Shown here: positions 37,501-49,442 of the stretch, one piece after another
How positions within the stretch are numbered: position 1 is the first letter of the stretch
Layout: each line of letters starts with the position of its first letter
Assembly: GCF_905475465.1 (NCBI RefSeq)
Contig: NC_062255.1
Coordinates: 1,550,001-1,614,000 of the forward strand
DNA: 64,000 nucleotides
Direction: 5' to 3'
Origin: Pieris napi
Taxonomy: Eukaryota; Arthropoda; Insecta; Lepidoptera; Pieridae
Made by a program: the position numbers and the translations under genes
Notes under the pieces: model-generated
Database searches by the model: none
What the model was told of the DNA's origin: nothing
What the model saw: only the letters and a program-made list of their open reading frames with translations

Positions 37501-40500
37501 AAGCATTTTAAAATTTTAAAAAGCTATATGAAAAATAATTCAAATTTAACTCTCATTTCCCGGTTAAATAAAAAATAGGTCCTAAGTTCGAGTTCCACCG
37601 TTTATATAATATATTGGATTCTATATTTTTCTAGTAGTCTCTTATTTAACTGGAAAAGGCCCTCCGCACTCAATGGCGCTTCTTTTTCGATGAAAATAAA
37701 TACCTGGTCTTAATGATATCCACGGGCATCGAAGCGATGGTGGTGACCAGACCAGACACCATGGACGCGCAGAAGTGCAGCGTTATACCAGCAGGAACGT
37801 AACCCACAAACATTTCCCTAGCCTGAAAAGTAGAATTGTTAATATAGTTAACGAATAACACTAAGGTCGTGGATTCGAACAATTTGCTCACATAGTGAAG
37901 GAAAACCGTGAGTATACCATTACAAAGTCAAATAAATTTTTGACATAATGGAGTCACACTTAGCGGTAAGTATCGACTTTGGATAGGGTGAGATTTCCCA
38001 ACCCTAAGTGAAACGAGACTTAGCGCTAAGTCTGACTTCCATATGTCAAAAATGTATTGGAATTTGACACATGGGAGTTACACTTAAGTACCGACCTTAA
38101 ATAGGGTATGATTTCCTAACTCTAAAGGTAAGTGAAACTTACCGCTAAGTCTGACTTCCATATGTCAAAAATGTTATGGAATTTGACACATGGGAGTCAC
38201 ACTTAGGTAAGTTCCGACTTTGAATAGGGTGATATTTATCCGATCGGAACTATATACTACTATGTACTACTATAATATGATATATGATACTGTTCAATAG
38301 GCTAGAGATAATGGCCAACACTGAGTCCGACTTACCTGTGAGTACGTGCTAAGTTGAGCCGCATTAACGACCATGGCCCGTCCAACTGTGGGCATCGCAC
38401 CACGCCATAACTTCAACACGCCTTCTTCGCGAATTATTCTGAAATTATTTATTCAAATTAATTTTAAAATCTCTATTATCTAAACCTTTTCTGTATTACT
38501 ACTTAAAAATTGGTATCTCAGTCTTCCCAAACCTGTCACAATAGTATCCAGTTCTGATGAAGAACTAAGGAAAACGTTTAGTAGCAAATACAGGCCAGTT
38601 CGTAAGCTCCACTCAGATAGCAAGTAGCACTCAAAGTGTATAGTCAAGATACTTCTTCAAACTTCGACTAGACTTCACGTATACTTTGACCATTAATACG
38701 CCCAACCGTATAGTTGATAGAAATTGAATACTGACCTCAACAAAGCGTCGACTACATTCTTATAATTCCTTCTTTGTTCCGCTGGCAATCTTCCGTCAGC
38801 TGTCATCCGAATTAGCGCCACCTACACATAAAGAAACTTGACTACAGACAAAATTGGCATTTAAATTATTTATTGACAGATTATATTGTTTTATTATTTA
38901 ATAAAACAATATAATCTGACAATTTTATAATTGATTATATTGTCAAACTTTAAAAGTTTTATAATAAAGTTATTTTTATGAAACACGTATTTTTTGATAT
39001 ACATAAATATCTTACTGTTCCTGGGTCATAACAAAATAAATCAGTGCGCTACAACCTCTTAGGTCTTGGCCTCAGATTTCTGAATCTGTTTCATGATATT
39101 TTAAAATCTAATAGGCAAGTAGGTGATCAGCCTCCAGTGCCTGACACACGCCGACGACTTTTTGGGTCTAAGACATGTCGGTTTCCTCACGATGTTTCCC
39201 TTCACCGTTCGAGCAAATGTTAAATGCGCACATAGAAAGAAAGTCCATTGATGCACAGCTGGAGATCGAACCTACGACCTCAGATATGAGAGTCGCACGC
39301 TGAAGCCATTAGGTCAACACTGCTCTGTTCCTGGGTCATGGGGACCACCCCCATGGGGGGTCATGGGAGTGGTTTAAATAATAGAGGAGTTTATTTTTAC
39401 TCTATAACTAGTGGACCCGACAGACGTTGTCCTGCATGATATTTCAAGCAATTAGTAAAGCAAAGTATGAAAGTACCGACTGCAGCGCTATCTGGCGGGC
39501 TGATTTGTGAATCTAAACCATTCCCAGATCCCCTTGAACACACACAAAAAATTTCATCAAAATCGGTCCAGTCGTTTGAGAGAAGTTCAGTGACATACAC
39601 ACTCACAGAAGTATTATATATATGCCAATCGCGTACAAAAATAGAATATGCGAAATAATGAAACAATTTGCTATGAAACAAATGAATGTAATGTAACAGT
39701 TGAAGAAAGTACCTGCGTCTGTCTATACTCTCCGGGCGCAACTCCGACGATTTAAGAAATCGCTACGCTTATAAAACTAAGAAAGCCTGAGTAAGAAAAG
39801 TGTACATCATTGGCTCGTACAAAAATTTTCCATGTAATTGAAAAAGAAAATTTGAAAGGAGCGAAACAAAAAATAAATAAATCATACATATTAAGAATAT
39901 ATAGGACGCGTGTTGTATGATTTTAGCCTGAGCAGCGGCGCTACGACCTTTTAGGTCTGGGACTCAGATTTCTGCATCTGTTTCATGATAATTTGTCAAT
40001 CTAATAGGCAAGTAGGAACTTTTTGGATCTAAGGAAAGTAGGTTTCCTCACGATGTTCGAGCGAATATTAAATGCCAACATAGAAAGAAAATCCATTGGT
40101 GGACAGCCGGGGATCGAACTTACGACCACAGGGATGAGAGTCGAACCCAAAAGCCACACTGCTCTTAGACAGGCTTAAGGGCAAATTAAAAAAAATCTTT
40201 CAACTGGATTTAGCAAACTCTGGCCATGACTTCTCTAAAGTACAAAGAACTGTCAAGTGACTAAAATAAATCAAATCGCGTAAAGTTATAATTAACCATA
40301 TCTGTTCCATTCCTCTTTATCTACTTTGTTTATACTTGTATGTTATCGCCTGTATTGACTTTGAACTTGAGTTGTGGTCTATTTTCGTGTCAATCTTGGC
40401 ATAAACTCAAACATGAGCAGGTCAATGTGCCATGCAATTTTCCGTTCCCATAGTGATGAAGTATTGTATTGTAAAGACAACGTAGACGGACTATGGTATA

Positions 40501-43500
40501 GACCAGGCATCAGCGTACAGCGTGTGAGATAGCAAATGATCGACATATGTCGTATTTACAGTTTTAATTCATTGAAGATTGCTTATTTTTGACCAAAATA
40601 CACATTCGAATGAATAATTCTTGAACAAAGTTACTGAGTCGTGACAAAATAAGCTACTTACCGATGAAAGGTTATGTTTGGTTCTTTACGTTCACTATAG
40701 CTTTTACAGCCAATTATGCAACAATTCACCATGACTGACACTTTAAATACACCTCTTATAAGGATAAAGTCTTAAAAATATGGGTTTGACTTGGGTTTCA
40801 CAGATTTATCAGTTAGCCGTGAAAACTTGTTTACCACCAAGGGTTCGGTGGTGAATAAATAAAACCCGATACGCAAATAGAGACAGAAAGACTGATACTC
40901 TGTTTCGCTCGCACTTAAGTATTTCACGTATATGCCTTCTCTCTTTAGTTATTATTGTTATTTTAGAAGCTCATCTAGTTCTATACTCTATCTACGAAAG
41001 ACAATTATTTATCAGGCAAAAGTTCCCGCGAATTTTATTTGTCAAAAAATTCGATTGCCAATTGACAGATTAGGGTCACCCAAATTCACAGAGTACAAAA
41101 AGTTCATAGCCAGGGTTTTTTAGAGGCTCGAGACAAAATCACTTTTCGACCGTCGTGACTATCGCTAAACGATTTATATGTGAATGACATTAGCTAACGC
41201 TTTGTCACGTGACCTTTTCATATAAATTCGTTTGGCAATTGGTTAGCCATGTAAAGTGTGGTAGTGATTTTGCTCAGGCCCCGAGCCGGTATTCCAGAGC
41301 GTACTACAAACTTAAATTTAAATTCAAAACCTGTCAAAACATTTATTGACATTCAAGTTTGACATAATTGACAGTCTGAAAGAATGATTGATCCCTGAAA
41401 AAAAAAAATAGTTTCTTACCTCTGCAGGTGTTCCTACGAAGGCACCAATAGAACCTGCTGCAACACCTAGTGCAGTTTTCACTCCGAAACCCGGCGCTTC
41501 ACCTCCGTGTCGCCTGAAATAGAGTCAGTACATTTTAAATTTATGTACCTATTACATTTTTAGGCTGTAAATTCATGAAATCATGAAGCAAGAGACAGTG
41601 TGGTGACCACACGATACCATATTTTGGCTTTTAACCTAATCTGTGAAAATATGTTTCGATAATTAATCTCTTTCATAACAATATTTTTTTAAACGGTTAA
41701 CCAATATCGATGTAAATTGATATAGAGTAAGATTTAAACTCAAACTCAAAATAACTTTATTCATACAAGAATACTTATGAACGCCAACAGAAAAGATATA
41801 AATTGATTCTAAATTTACATTTACTACTAGTTTGCAAGTCAAGGGCGTAGAGCGGGCTAGAAACTCTCCGCCACTCTTTTTAATCGCCATGTGACTGACT
41901 CTAAGTCATATAATTTTTTTGTAAAGCAGAGCAGAGTACAGTTCTTGTATGTTTTTGACCCACGAGGGTCAAACAGCAGAACTAATAAGCTTCGATTTTG
42001 AATTATTAATATCATTAGATTTCTGTGTAACAATCATATTATATTTACATATATTATATAACATATATTTACTTCATATATATATATGTTAAGCATACAG
42101 ACATATATCCTACCAAGTGTCACATGACTGAAATAGGCTTCCGGAAAGTGTAGTCAGTCTTTGAACTCCTTTAAAAATAGATTGGATAGTTTCTCCAAAT
42201 CTCAAAATACACGCGCATCAGCTTATTAAACTGCTAGTGTGTTTATATACATAATAATAATAATACGGTTGCCAAACTTGGGCATTATCTCAGAAAGTTG
42301 AAAGCATGTTCTCAACTGTCTGAGGAAGAAATTCAAAGAGGAATGGAAAGAAACATGGTGGGTGTAACACTGAGACATCGCAAAAGAGCAGAAGAGATAA
42401 GATTAACGACCAAAGTAGAGGACATTATAAAGAAAATAATTGATAGCGATAAATGGCGCTGGAGCGAGCACATGACGAGAGATAGCAGGTTGAAATGGAC
42501 AAAGAAAACAGAAAGGCAACCACGAGATGGAAAAAGGAAAAGAGGAAGACATCACGGGCAGACGAAATAAAGAGGAGGCACAACTTGGACAAAAAGAGCT
42601 AACTAGAGAAATGAACGGAAGCAGCTGGAAGAGGCCTTTGTCACAGGTCACGCTGATAGCAAAAACCGGCACATTTGTAGATTAACTAGTTACTAGGTGT
42701 CAGTAATAAAAGCTTAATAACAGACCTAAATAAAATTCCACAACCGGAGTCATAAGCAAAGGCCAGTATATCATAAACAAAAGGTTATTGCCATTTGATA
42801 TATATTTTTCCATCGTAAGTATAGAACAGAATATTATCAAACAATAGTATCAATAGGGTTGATAGGTCAAAACAGTTCACAACACATACAATTTCATCAC
42901 AAATTTTATGCACCTAAAACTTTGTAAGACAGAAGGACTGAATTAACTTTTCCTTAAATAAAATAAATCAGTGCCGCTACAACCTTTTAACTTAACATTT
43001 ACATATGAATCTGTTTCATGATCATTTGTCAATCTAATAGCCTCTTGTGCCGGACAGACTCCTGTCCACTTTTATGGGTCTAAGCCAAGCTGGTTTATGC
43101 GCAATGGACTTTATGCGTACATCGACAGAAAGTCCATTGATGCACAGCTGGGGATCGAACCGATGACCTCAGGGATGAGAGTCCCACGCTGAAGCCACTA
43201 GGCTAACACTACTCAAACTAGTCTAGTTTCTAATAAGCATTCATAGGCGTCTCTCGCTGATCAGAATTGTAATATTAACTGTACATAAGTCAATTGTAAC
43301 AAAGTTATATACTTGTAAAGAATTTGCCTTCCGAGTTGTAAACTTTTTAGAATTTATTTATCTTTATCAAATCCATCTAAGCCTCCATATTTTGCACACA
43401 ACTTCTAGTGTCTCATTGTCATTTTTGTCCTATACAAACAATTTGACTGTAATACTATATAAACCAATATTATTCATGATGTCATGGTTTTCTATTCAGT

Positions 43501-44889
43501 CAGTAATGTTTACTAGTCAAATTAACAATAGTATGAGAATTTGAAATGATCATTTTAAGGCATGTTTGTAGCAATTTTTAAGAAATACTTTTAAGTTTCT
43601 TGGCATGTTCTTACCATACCAGACAATATTCTCGTTCATGCCTACAATCTAGCTCCCATAATAATAAAAACGAAGTATTCTTTCATCAATTGTGTCTATT
43701 GTTTCTATCAAATTAATTTTAAGCTATAACGAAAGAAGACAAATGAGTTCTTTGAAACAGTGCAATTAAAATGATTAAGTTTTTAAGATTAGGGAGTTAG
43801 TATGTAAGGGATCATAATATATACAAAATGAATAACTACAAGTATGTATATAATCAGTGTAGACTCAGTTTCTGCACTTAGACCTACATTTGATCCATGT
43901 ATATTACGTTAAAATAAATATCATTATATTTCAGTTTCCTACTTTTCAAAATGTAACAGAGATAAATCTAGTCTCATAACCCGACAATTGATGAGGGTTG
44001 TCAATGATTCAAACTGCTCTTTGTTGAATACAGTCAAGTGGAAGGAGCTGGTACTCAGGAGCTTCCGTCCAGAGGCGAGAACAGTACTCTATAAGGGGCC
44101 GAATTTGCATGAGATTGCCGGGACTGAAGTACTATAGGCCTAGCTGAGCACACCAAGATTCTTTAAGTCTACAAGACTGTCTACAAGACAAAGTTGAATT
44201 TATGAAGGTTGAGAAAAATAGAGATATAAAAAACAATAGGGTATGAAAAAAGTATAGCTTGTAGCACTGAAGAAACTGAAATCCTATGTTATAACAGGAA
44301 ACATATAATGATAATTATAAGACAAAACCTGATTTAATTTAGACAAATTACTTACTCTCTATAAGTGTCAAATAACCAGCTATAAACACCAAGACGTGTT
44401 GTTGTATAAGTTGCTTGTCTAAGCAGGCCAGCAGATAGTCCGGTGTATAATGAAGCAAATCCCTCACGAGCAACAATTTCACCAGCTACAGTGAAGGATG
44501 ATCGACCACCACCACTTAACTGCATCCGGGTTTTGATTAGATCAAGTGGTTGGACAACACATGTAGCTGCCATACTGAAATAAAAATTTCAATAACACAC
44601 CAAGATTACCAATACAAGCATTTTGCAACAGTATGTTAGTTACATAATATCAACATTACAATAAAAAGTTAAAGGTCAATAACATCAATCTAAATATAGT
44701 GTAAGTAATTAAATAATTTTCAAGTTTAAACTAATTTTACCTACATTATCTTTACGTATTAAATTATATATGTTATTAAGCGCTTGGATAATAAATTACA
44801 CACCCCGCAAATCCACCAAAAGCAAATTTCAATCCATTTGGAATATATCTTTCCTTTACTGGTGCAGCTTCATTTTGTCCTTGAGCCAT
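34536..44889 (-). CDS. SLC25A11: Mitochondrial 2-oxoglutarate/malate carrier (SLC25A11 type), complete
   Basis: Inner-membrane antiporter exchanging 2-oxoglutarate for malate in the malate-aspartate shuttle. Seven coding exons: 44804-44889, 44356-44574, 41420-41513, 38736-38821, 38336-38438, 37704-37822, 34536-34716; all GT-AG, 888 bases including stop, 295 residues, slightly shorter than mammalian forms. The three tandem carrier repeats show PLDLIKTR, PAEVALIR (split across an intron) and PVDIIKTR. The C-terminus has SLWKGFVPYYARLGPHTVL, typical of this carrier. The start is the only ATG before GQNEAAPVKERYIPNG. It runs head to head with the SMYD-like gene 690 bases away. Intron 6 contains the 57-bp minisatellite and a transposon. 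Exon 7 begins with the sequence the repeat copies. Confidence 0.95.
34707..35232. repeat. 57-bp minisatellite, gene-proximal block (about 9 units)
   Basis: In the carrier's direction each unit reads close to TTATTTTACTTATAG then AACACAAAACGCGGCTAAA, matching the true exon 7 acceptor and first codons (TTATTTTACTTACAG, AATACAAAACGCGGCCAAA). As 57 is a multiple of three and the unit lacks stops in one frame per strand, long open frames appear on both strands; these are not genes. Confidence 0.95.
35233..36291 (-). mobile_element. Tc1/mariner-like (DDE) transposon inserted in the minisatellite
   Basis: About 33-bp terminal inverted repeats containing GGGTGTCCCAACTAGAACGC, a TA duplication at 35231-35232 and 36292-36293, and repeat units continuing on both sides. 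Total 1059 bp. Encodes a transposase on the reverse strand. Confidence 0.9.
35267..36208 (-). CDS. Mariner-like transposase, C-terminally truncated
   Basis: The open frame is 313 codons; the natural start is probably the internal Met before ERYTNE at 36178. N-terminal helix-turn-helix, a second HTH (VSKSTMQRIL), then a DDE catalytic domain: IIFSDEAHF, WFQQDGATCHTA and DLTPLD. I count 41 residues between the second and third Asp, which points to the DD41D group rather than classic DD34D mariner. After DFFFKYLCFI the frame stops close to the inverted repeat, where intact relatives continue, so the tail was deleted. All three acidic residues remain, but activity is doubtful. Confidence 0.85.
   Translation of the reverse strand: MLVEGTRLVKMERYTNEIRILSVKLFYQNGESFAATVRKLRSMWGHNNAPKESTVKRLMDKFAKTGSVCDVKTTTRHRPGRSTENVAAVRDDVAQTPSTSIRRRAQQIGVSKSTMQRILTKDLHLHAYKVQLTQELKPADHLQRRDFVNWVLERQHENADFADKIIFSDEAHFHLDGFVNRQNCRIWGEENPRVIHDKQMHPQRVTVWCGFWAGGIIGPFFYENEAGQAQTVNGVRYREMITSFFLPRVEEMNVEGMWFQQDGATCHTARETIQLLHQSFPGRVISRFGDQNWPPRSCDLTPLDFFFKYLCFI
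36294..37385. repeat. 57-bp minisatellite, distal block (about 19 units)
   Basis: Continuation of the array beyond the transposon. Units differ by single bases. In the carrier's sense, most contain an AG after TTTTACTTAT and a minority read ATACAAC and lack it. The unit at 37340-37385 has a canonical CAG and the fullest match to exon 7 (AATACAAAACGTGGCCAAAG). Confidence 0.95.
37915..38230. repeat. Tandem repeat, about 2.5 units of 120-130 bp
   Basis: In carrier intron 5. Units contain GACTTCCATATGTCAAAAAT and a palindromic AGACTTAGCGCTAAGTCT in the first. Noncoding. Confidence 0.75.
38877..38918. repeat. Perfect 19-bp hairpin beside exon 4 of the carrier
   Basis: CAGATTATATTGTTTTATT, a four-base loop and its exact complement. 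It ends 56 bases before the exon 4 acceptor in gene direction. Confidence 0.85.
39035..39330 (-). mobile_element. tRNA-derived SINE, near full length
   Basis: Family of 8435-8740, in carrier intron 3, with A-box region and body present. Confidence 0.75.
39408..39640 (-). mobile_element. Helitron-like element
   Basis: Reverse-strand CTAG end at 39408-39411 and a Lep1-type ATCAAAATCGGTCCAGTCGT body; the TC end is unclear in a TATATA run. Confidence 0.5.
39930..40175 (-). mobile_element. tRNA-derived SINE, diverged
   Basis: Same family as 8435-8740, with internal deletion. Confidence 0.65.
40180..41400. other. Carrier intron 3, no feature seen
   Basis: Unique-looking AT-rich intron sequence; short open frames here have no family resemblance. 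Confidence 0.4.
42290..42680 (+). mobile_element. RTE-type LINE C-terminal fragment
   Basis: Reads ERNMVGVTLRHRKRAEEIR, KWRWSEHMTR, KRKRGRHHGQT and, in a shifted frame, EMNGSSWKRPL. This is the order of the RTE reverse transcriptase tail. In carrier intron 2. Confidence 0.75.
42958..43220 (-). mobile_element. tRNA-derived SINE, diverged
   Basis: Same family as 8435-8740; B-box GGTTCGATCCC retained on the reverse strand. Confidence 0.65.
43980..44125 (-). mobile_element. LINE reverse transcriptase fragment
   Basis: The reverse strand gives QIRPLIEYCSRLWTEAPEY then LLPLDCIQQRAV and IIDNP, the conserved C-terminal part of many non-LTR reverse transcriptases, with one internal stop. Confidence 0.75.
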
Positions 44890-45577
44890 ATTTATCGCTA
44901 GATATTCCGATTAATTGCGCCGCGTTTATAAATATAAAAACAAAAACTCCCAACAAAACGACTGATCGTAATGTTCGCCACGAAATGCTGATTGCTGAAT
45001 TGCTGAAGCCTGAAAATTGAAATCAATACATCAGTTGTCAAACAAATATTATAAATAATGACACCTACTGTCATTTTATAATATAAAGTGACATACTGAC
45101 AGTTATGCTACTTATAATAATGTTTGTTTACTGTAGGCCATAATATTACGGACTTATTATTTCAAATATCTGTCGTAATTTTAGTGCATTATCCTGTGCA
45201 CTCTAATCTAAATTAAATATTCAAATCGTACTTTTGGGTGCCTGGCTAGCGGTCTTATTAAGTGGCAGCTAGGTGAGGGGTACCGGGTTCGATTTCCGGA
45301 CCGAGGGCAAGTTTTAATTTAATTTAAATTTTTTCTCGGCCTTTGGGACGGTTGTGGGGTACCGGGCGAGTGCCTAAACCGTACATGGAGGACACGGTCG
45401 AATTTTCTAAAGACAAGCACGAATTATAAAAAATCCTATACTGGCTAATACACAAATCGTGCCAGAGCCATTAAAAAAAAAAGTACTTTGTTTGTAAATA
45501 ATTGAAACTAATAAGTAATAATACGAATCGATTTTAAAAACAATCAACATTTTCTGAGAATTCTTGTTTGTGTAATA
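44890..45577. promoter_or_regulatory. Head-to-head intergenic region of carrier and SMYD-like genes
   Basis: 688 bases between two divergent start codons, so it must hold both promoters or 5' UTRs. About 180 bases (45230-45410) are a tRNA-like SINE. No TATA box was clearly assignable. Confidence 0.45.
45230..45410 (+). mobile_element. Second type of tRNA-derived SINE
   Basis: A-box-like TGGCTAGCGGTC and B-box GGTTCGATTTCC about 40 bases apart, then a conserved-looking TCGGCCTTTGGGACGG body. Distinct from the 8435-8740 family. Confidence 0.55.
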
Positions 45578-48377
45578 ATGTTTATGCAACCCAGATTATT
45601 TAATGAGTTCTTGGAAAAATCAGGATTTGACACTCAAGTTTATGATGCTATGAAAAGCGATGACTTAGCTGATGTTGTTATAGTAGCACTTAATATTCTC
45701 AAAAAAACCAATAATCTTCCAGACATACCAAAATTAAACAAATGTGAAAAATTGTCTAATACACTTCGAGAAACAGGAAATAAATGTATTCCAACTATGG
45801 ATTATAAATCTGCATTACAATGCTATAACAAAGCACTTGCATGTGCACCAAATAATTCTAAGGCAATGGCGTTAGCTTACAGTAACAGATCGTATATTAT
45901 GTTTACATTAAAACGGTTCCAAAATTGTATCACAGATATAGACCGTTGTTTCTCAACAGGTTGTCCAGATTTTATTAAGCAAAAGCTACTTAAAAGAAGA
46001 GAAGATGCAACTAAATTTACACACAAGGATTCACTCTCATTAAGTACTCTTAAAGTCTTTACTAATAATTTTTTTAATTTTAATGCTGTTTGTCATACAG
46101 ATGTACCATTTGTTTCTAAGGATATTAATATTGCAGTAGAGTTTTCACAACCAAAAATTACTGCTGCTAATTTTATTAACAGTGGTACAATAATTGCTAT
46201 GGAAGAAGCATATATGACGGTGTTAACAGCAGAGAACCAATTTAATACCTGTTATGATTGTCTCTCTATAACACCTAATTTGATACCTTGTAACACCTGT
46301 TGTTCTGTATTATTCTGCAGTGAAAAATGTAAGCAAAATTGCAATGAGCAATACCATAAATATGAGTGTGAAATTATAAATGTAAGAGAAAAGTTTTGTA
46401 ACAGCGTAGGACCAAATTTGATGATTAAGTCAGTTTTAAAGCTGAAAACTAAATTAAAATGGAATCAATTTATTAAAGAATCTAAAACATTGGGAAACAG
46501 TCGAATTGAACAAAGTACTATCAGGGAAGTATTTAATCCTACAAGTGATTGTTCATTGCTAACATTTCCTGAAAATAGAACATTTGTTCACGGTATTATT
46601 TACAATGCAAGCTTTTTATGTGCAGCTTTACTGCATTATGTCTTAAAAATTCCAAAGTTTATGCCCACATCAAACAAAGATGAAGCTCTCAGAGCTTTAG
46701 CACGGCTAATGATGTATTTATGTGTTAATGGTTCACGAAGTTATGTGGTTCAGGCTGTAACTGATTTAGTAAGCAACCAGATAAACCCCCAACAACATGA
46801 AAATATTGCTTTATACATATTTTATTCAAAGCTAAAGCATGAATGCAAACCAAATGTTATTGTCTCATGGATAAACAATAAAGCAGTATTAATTGCTGTA
46901 AAGAAAATTATGCCTGGAGAAGAAATAACCACTTCAAATATGTAAGTATAACAATGGCATTTCTTCAACCTCTATGTTGAATTCAAACCAAATACACTTC
47001 TTTGATATTAATCACAAATCTTGTGACTAAGCCAATGAAATGAGCTAGTCAGACACTTGTAGTATTGGTTATGATAAACTCTATTTAACCAACTTTGAAA
47101 ATCCTGTAAGACATTTGAAGTTGATGAAAAATCAGTTTTGATTGGTTAAATTAATTCCACAGCCTACTTTTGCTGATAAAAAGTAATAATTTTGCAACAT
47201 AATAATATTTATATATATTACTAGCAGACCGGCCAAGCGTTGCTGTGGCTAAGGATTTAATTATATTACAAAGTAGTAACCTATTCAAGGGAAACGGTAC
47301 GATAACACCAATCATGGGGACCACCATGCTTTTTTGGTGGTAAGGCCATTAAATTGAAGCTTATTTGAAACGTTTGTACTTTCAACACAGTGCCATCTGT
47401 TAGAATTGTGGCTAAATAATAAATAAATATTATGCAAAAAAAAAATATTGCGGGTATAAATTGAATTGAGATGTAAGCTATCCTATCTTTTAAGTTAGAT
47501 CAAACTGCACACAGTGTGCAAATTTGATTGAAATCGGTTCGGTAGTTTAGGAGTCCATAGCGGGCAAACAACGTGATTAATTTATATATATTAAGATACT
47601 AGCTGGCCTGGCGAACATCGTACCGCCTAACAGACGATTCTTAATTTTTTTTAAATACTTATTCTGCTATTCGGGACACCGGTCTAGCTAGTAAGATAAA
47701 AAAAAGAAAGTTGATAATACAACAAATACATTATGTCAAAAAATTAAAATTTACCTTCCCGGAACCCCTCCACTAACACTTGAACTTTATGATATGGTAT
47801 TAAAGTTCAAATTTACTTACGAATATTATGTATGGGAATATAGAAAAGTGTTGTTTTTAGACTTTTTCACTTATTTTTTTTAATTTTTCTCTCCGTAAGA
47901 ACCATCCTCGTACTTCAAGGAATATTATAAAAAAATAATTGGCCAAATTGGTCCAGGCGTTGTTGAGTTATGCGCTTACCAACACATTTTGCCATTCATT
48001 TTTATATTATAGATTGATTTTTTACTATTACTACATATTATTACAGTGAACCAACATCTAGGATGCCCCAGCATCATGTAAATATAAACCTACTTGTGGG
48101 CACAGGAAAGGTTTGCACATGCACGAAATGCACAAAAAAAGATTCTAAGAATGATACCCTGTCTGCCGCTCAAATAGAATTCATTAAACAAGTTGGGTTA
48201 AATTTGTCGGAAACAAATATTGATGTATGGCCCATTAATAAAGTAATCGAAAAATGCAAAGAAATACTGGATGATTTAAGTGATGTACCAAATTCTAAAG
48301 AGTATCTAATTACTTTGTCCCAATTTCGAAAATGTCTTACTGTCTGTGAGGGTTTGAAAACTGAAAATATTCTATAA
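45578..48377 (+). CDS. SMYD4-like: SMYD4-like TPR/MYND/SET protein
   Basis: Family of SET-domain protein lysine methyltransferases. Exon 1 is 45578-46941 and exon 2 is 48047-48377, together 564 residues; a second copy of exon 2 follows at 49443-49773. The N-terminal third has TPR-like helices (SALQCYNKALACAP). MYND zinc finger at residues 225-264 with CYDC, CNTC, CSEKC and HKYEC. The split SET domain starts just before MYND and resumes near residue 400 (HECKPNVIVSW, MPGEEITTSN). The post-SET cysteines CTCTKC are in exon 2. The usual NHSC motif is KHEC and the SYID tyrosine is replaced (SNIE), so methyltransferase activity is questionable although zinc ligands remain. Runs divergently from the carrier gene and convergently with NSMCE3. 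SMYD4 is the best match by architecture; an arthropod-specific SMYD is the alternative. Confidence 0.88.
47221..47596 (-). mobile_element. Short Helitron, unit 1 copy
   Basis: Reverse strand TC start and CTAG end between A and T. Present in both duplication units, so it predates the duplication. Confidence 0.75.
47599..48013 (-). mobile_element. Helitron with sequence-verified empty site
   Basis: 415 bp, reverse strand TCTATAATA...CCAGCTAG. The paralogous position in unit 2 (49408-49412) reads straight through as TTAAGATATTGATT. The insertion therefore lies exactly between A and T with no target duplication. It ends 33 bases before SMYD exon 2. Confidence 0.9.
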
Positions 48378-48593
48378 ATGTCACTCATATAAGCCATTAA
48401 ATGTAATTAAAAGAGGTTCAGATAAAATGGTTTTATTTAATGTTTCCTGTGTTATCAAAATATACTTGTATACTTGTATGGTAAATATGTGAATGGGAAT
48501 TTGTGATGTGGTAACATGTGTAATACACATGACAAAGTAACATTTTATATCAATCAAAACTTCGACAACTTTTGAGTTTAATAGAGTCCAATT

Positions 48594-48656
48594 CTAATCT
48601 GTAACTGTGCAGACTTGGTATTGTTCAATCCAGTCATTTGGATCTCTTTTAAATGC
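48594..48656 (-). pseudogene. Duplicate of the last NSMCE3 exon
   Basis: Same 63 coding bases and acceptor as 49990-50052 (AFKRDPNDWIEQYQV then a stop). Being distal to the nearer copy, it would be used only by skipping that exon; otherwise it is an intact but redundant exon. Confidence 0.85.
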
Positions 48657-49029
48657 CTGCAAAAAAAACAAAGGTATAAATGGACTATGGAGGCACTTTT
48701 CTACACCTGTATTTAAACCAAAACCCTCTAAACAAAGTCAAAGAGAAACCTAATAAAAGAAAATAACAACTTTCTGTATATTTATAAATTTTTTTTACGT
48801 TATCAGCCTTACATTCCTTGTTCTATCTGTTTCAACACAAAAATTTTTCACTGGGAAAGCCAGGATCTTATTAAGAGTTTTGGTTACTTATTAGTTATTT
48901 AGAAGTAAGTAGAAACATTGAATTATTAATTGATTAAAAATCAGTTTTGATTGGTTAAATTAATTCCACAGCCTACTTTTGCTGATAAAAAGTAATAATT
49001 TTGCAACATAATAATATTTATATATATTA

Positions 49030-49408
49030 CTAGCAGACCGGCCAAGCGTTGCTGTGGCTAAGGATTTAATTATATTACAAAGTAGTAACCTATTCAAGGG
49101 AAACGGTACGATAACACCAATCATGGGGACCACCATGCTTTTTTGGTGGTAAGGCCATTAAATTGTAGCTTATTTGAAACGTTTGTACTTTCAACACAGT
49201 GCCATCTGTTAGAATTGTGACTATCAAATAATAAATAAATATTATGCAAAAAAATAATATTGCGGGTATAAATTGAATTGAGATGTAAGCTATCCTATCT
49301 TTTAAGTTAGATCAAACTGCACACGGTGTGCAAATTTGATTGAAATCGGTTCGGTAGTTTAGGAGTCCATAGCGGGCAAACAATGTGATTAATTTATATA
49401 TATTAAGA
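49030..49408 (-). mobile_element. Short Helitron, unit 2 copy
   Basis: Duplicate of 47221-47596 with a few substitutions and short indels. Confidence 0.75.
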
Positions 49409-49442
49409 TATTGATTTTTTACTATTACTACATTTATTACAG

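Noticed and set aside
48170..48397. 75-codon reverse-strand frame opposite SMYD exon 2 (and at 49566-49793)
   Set aside because: Shadow of the conserved plus-strand coding exon; no splice or start context.
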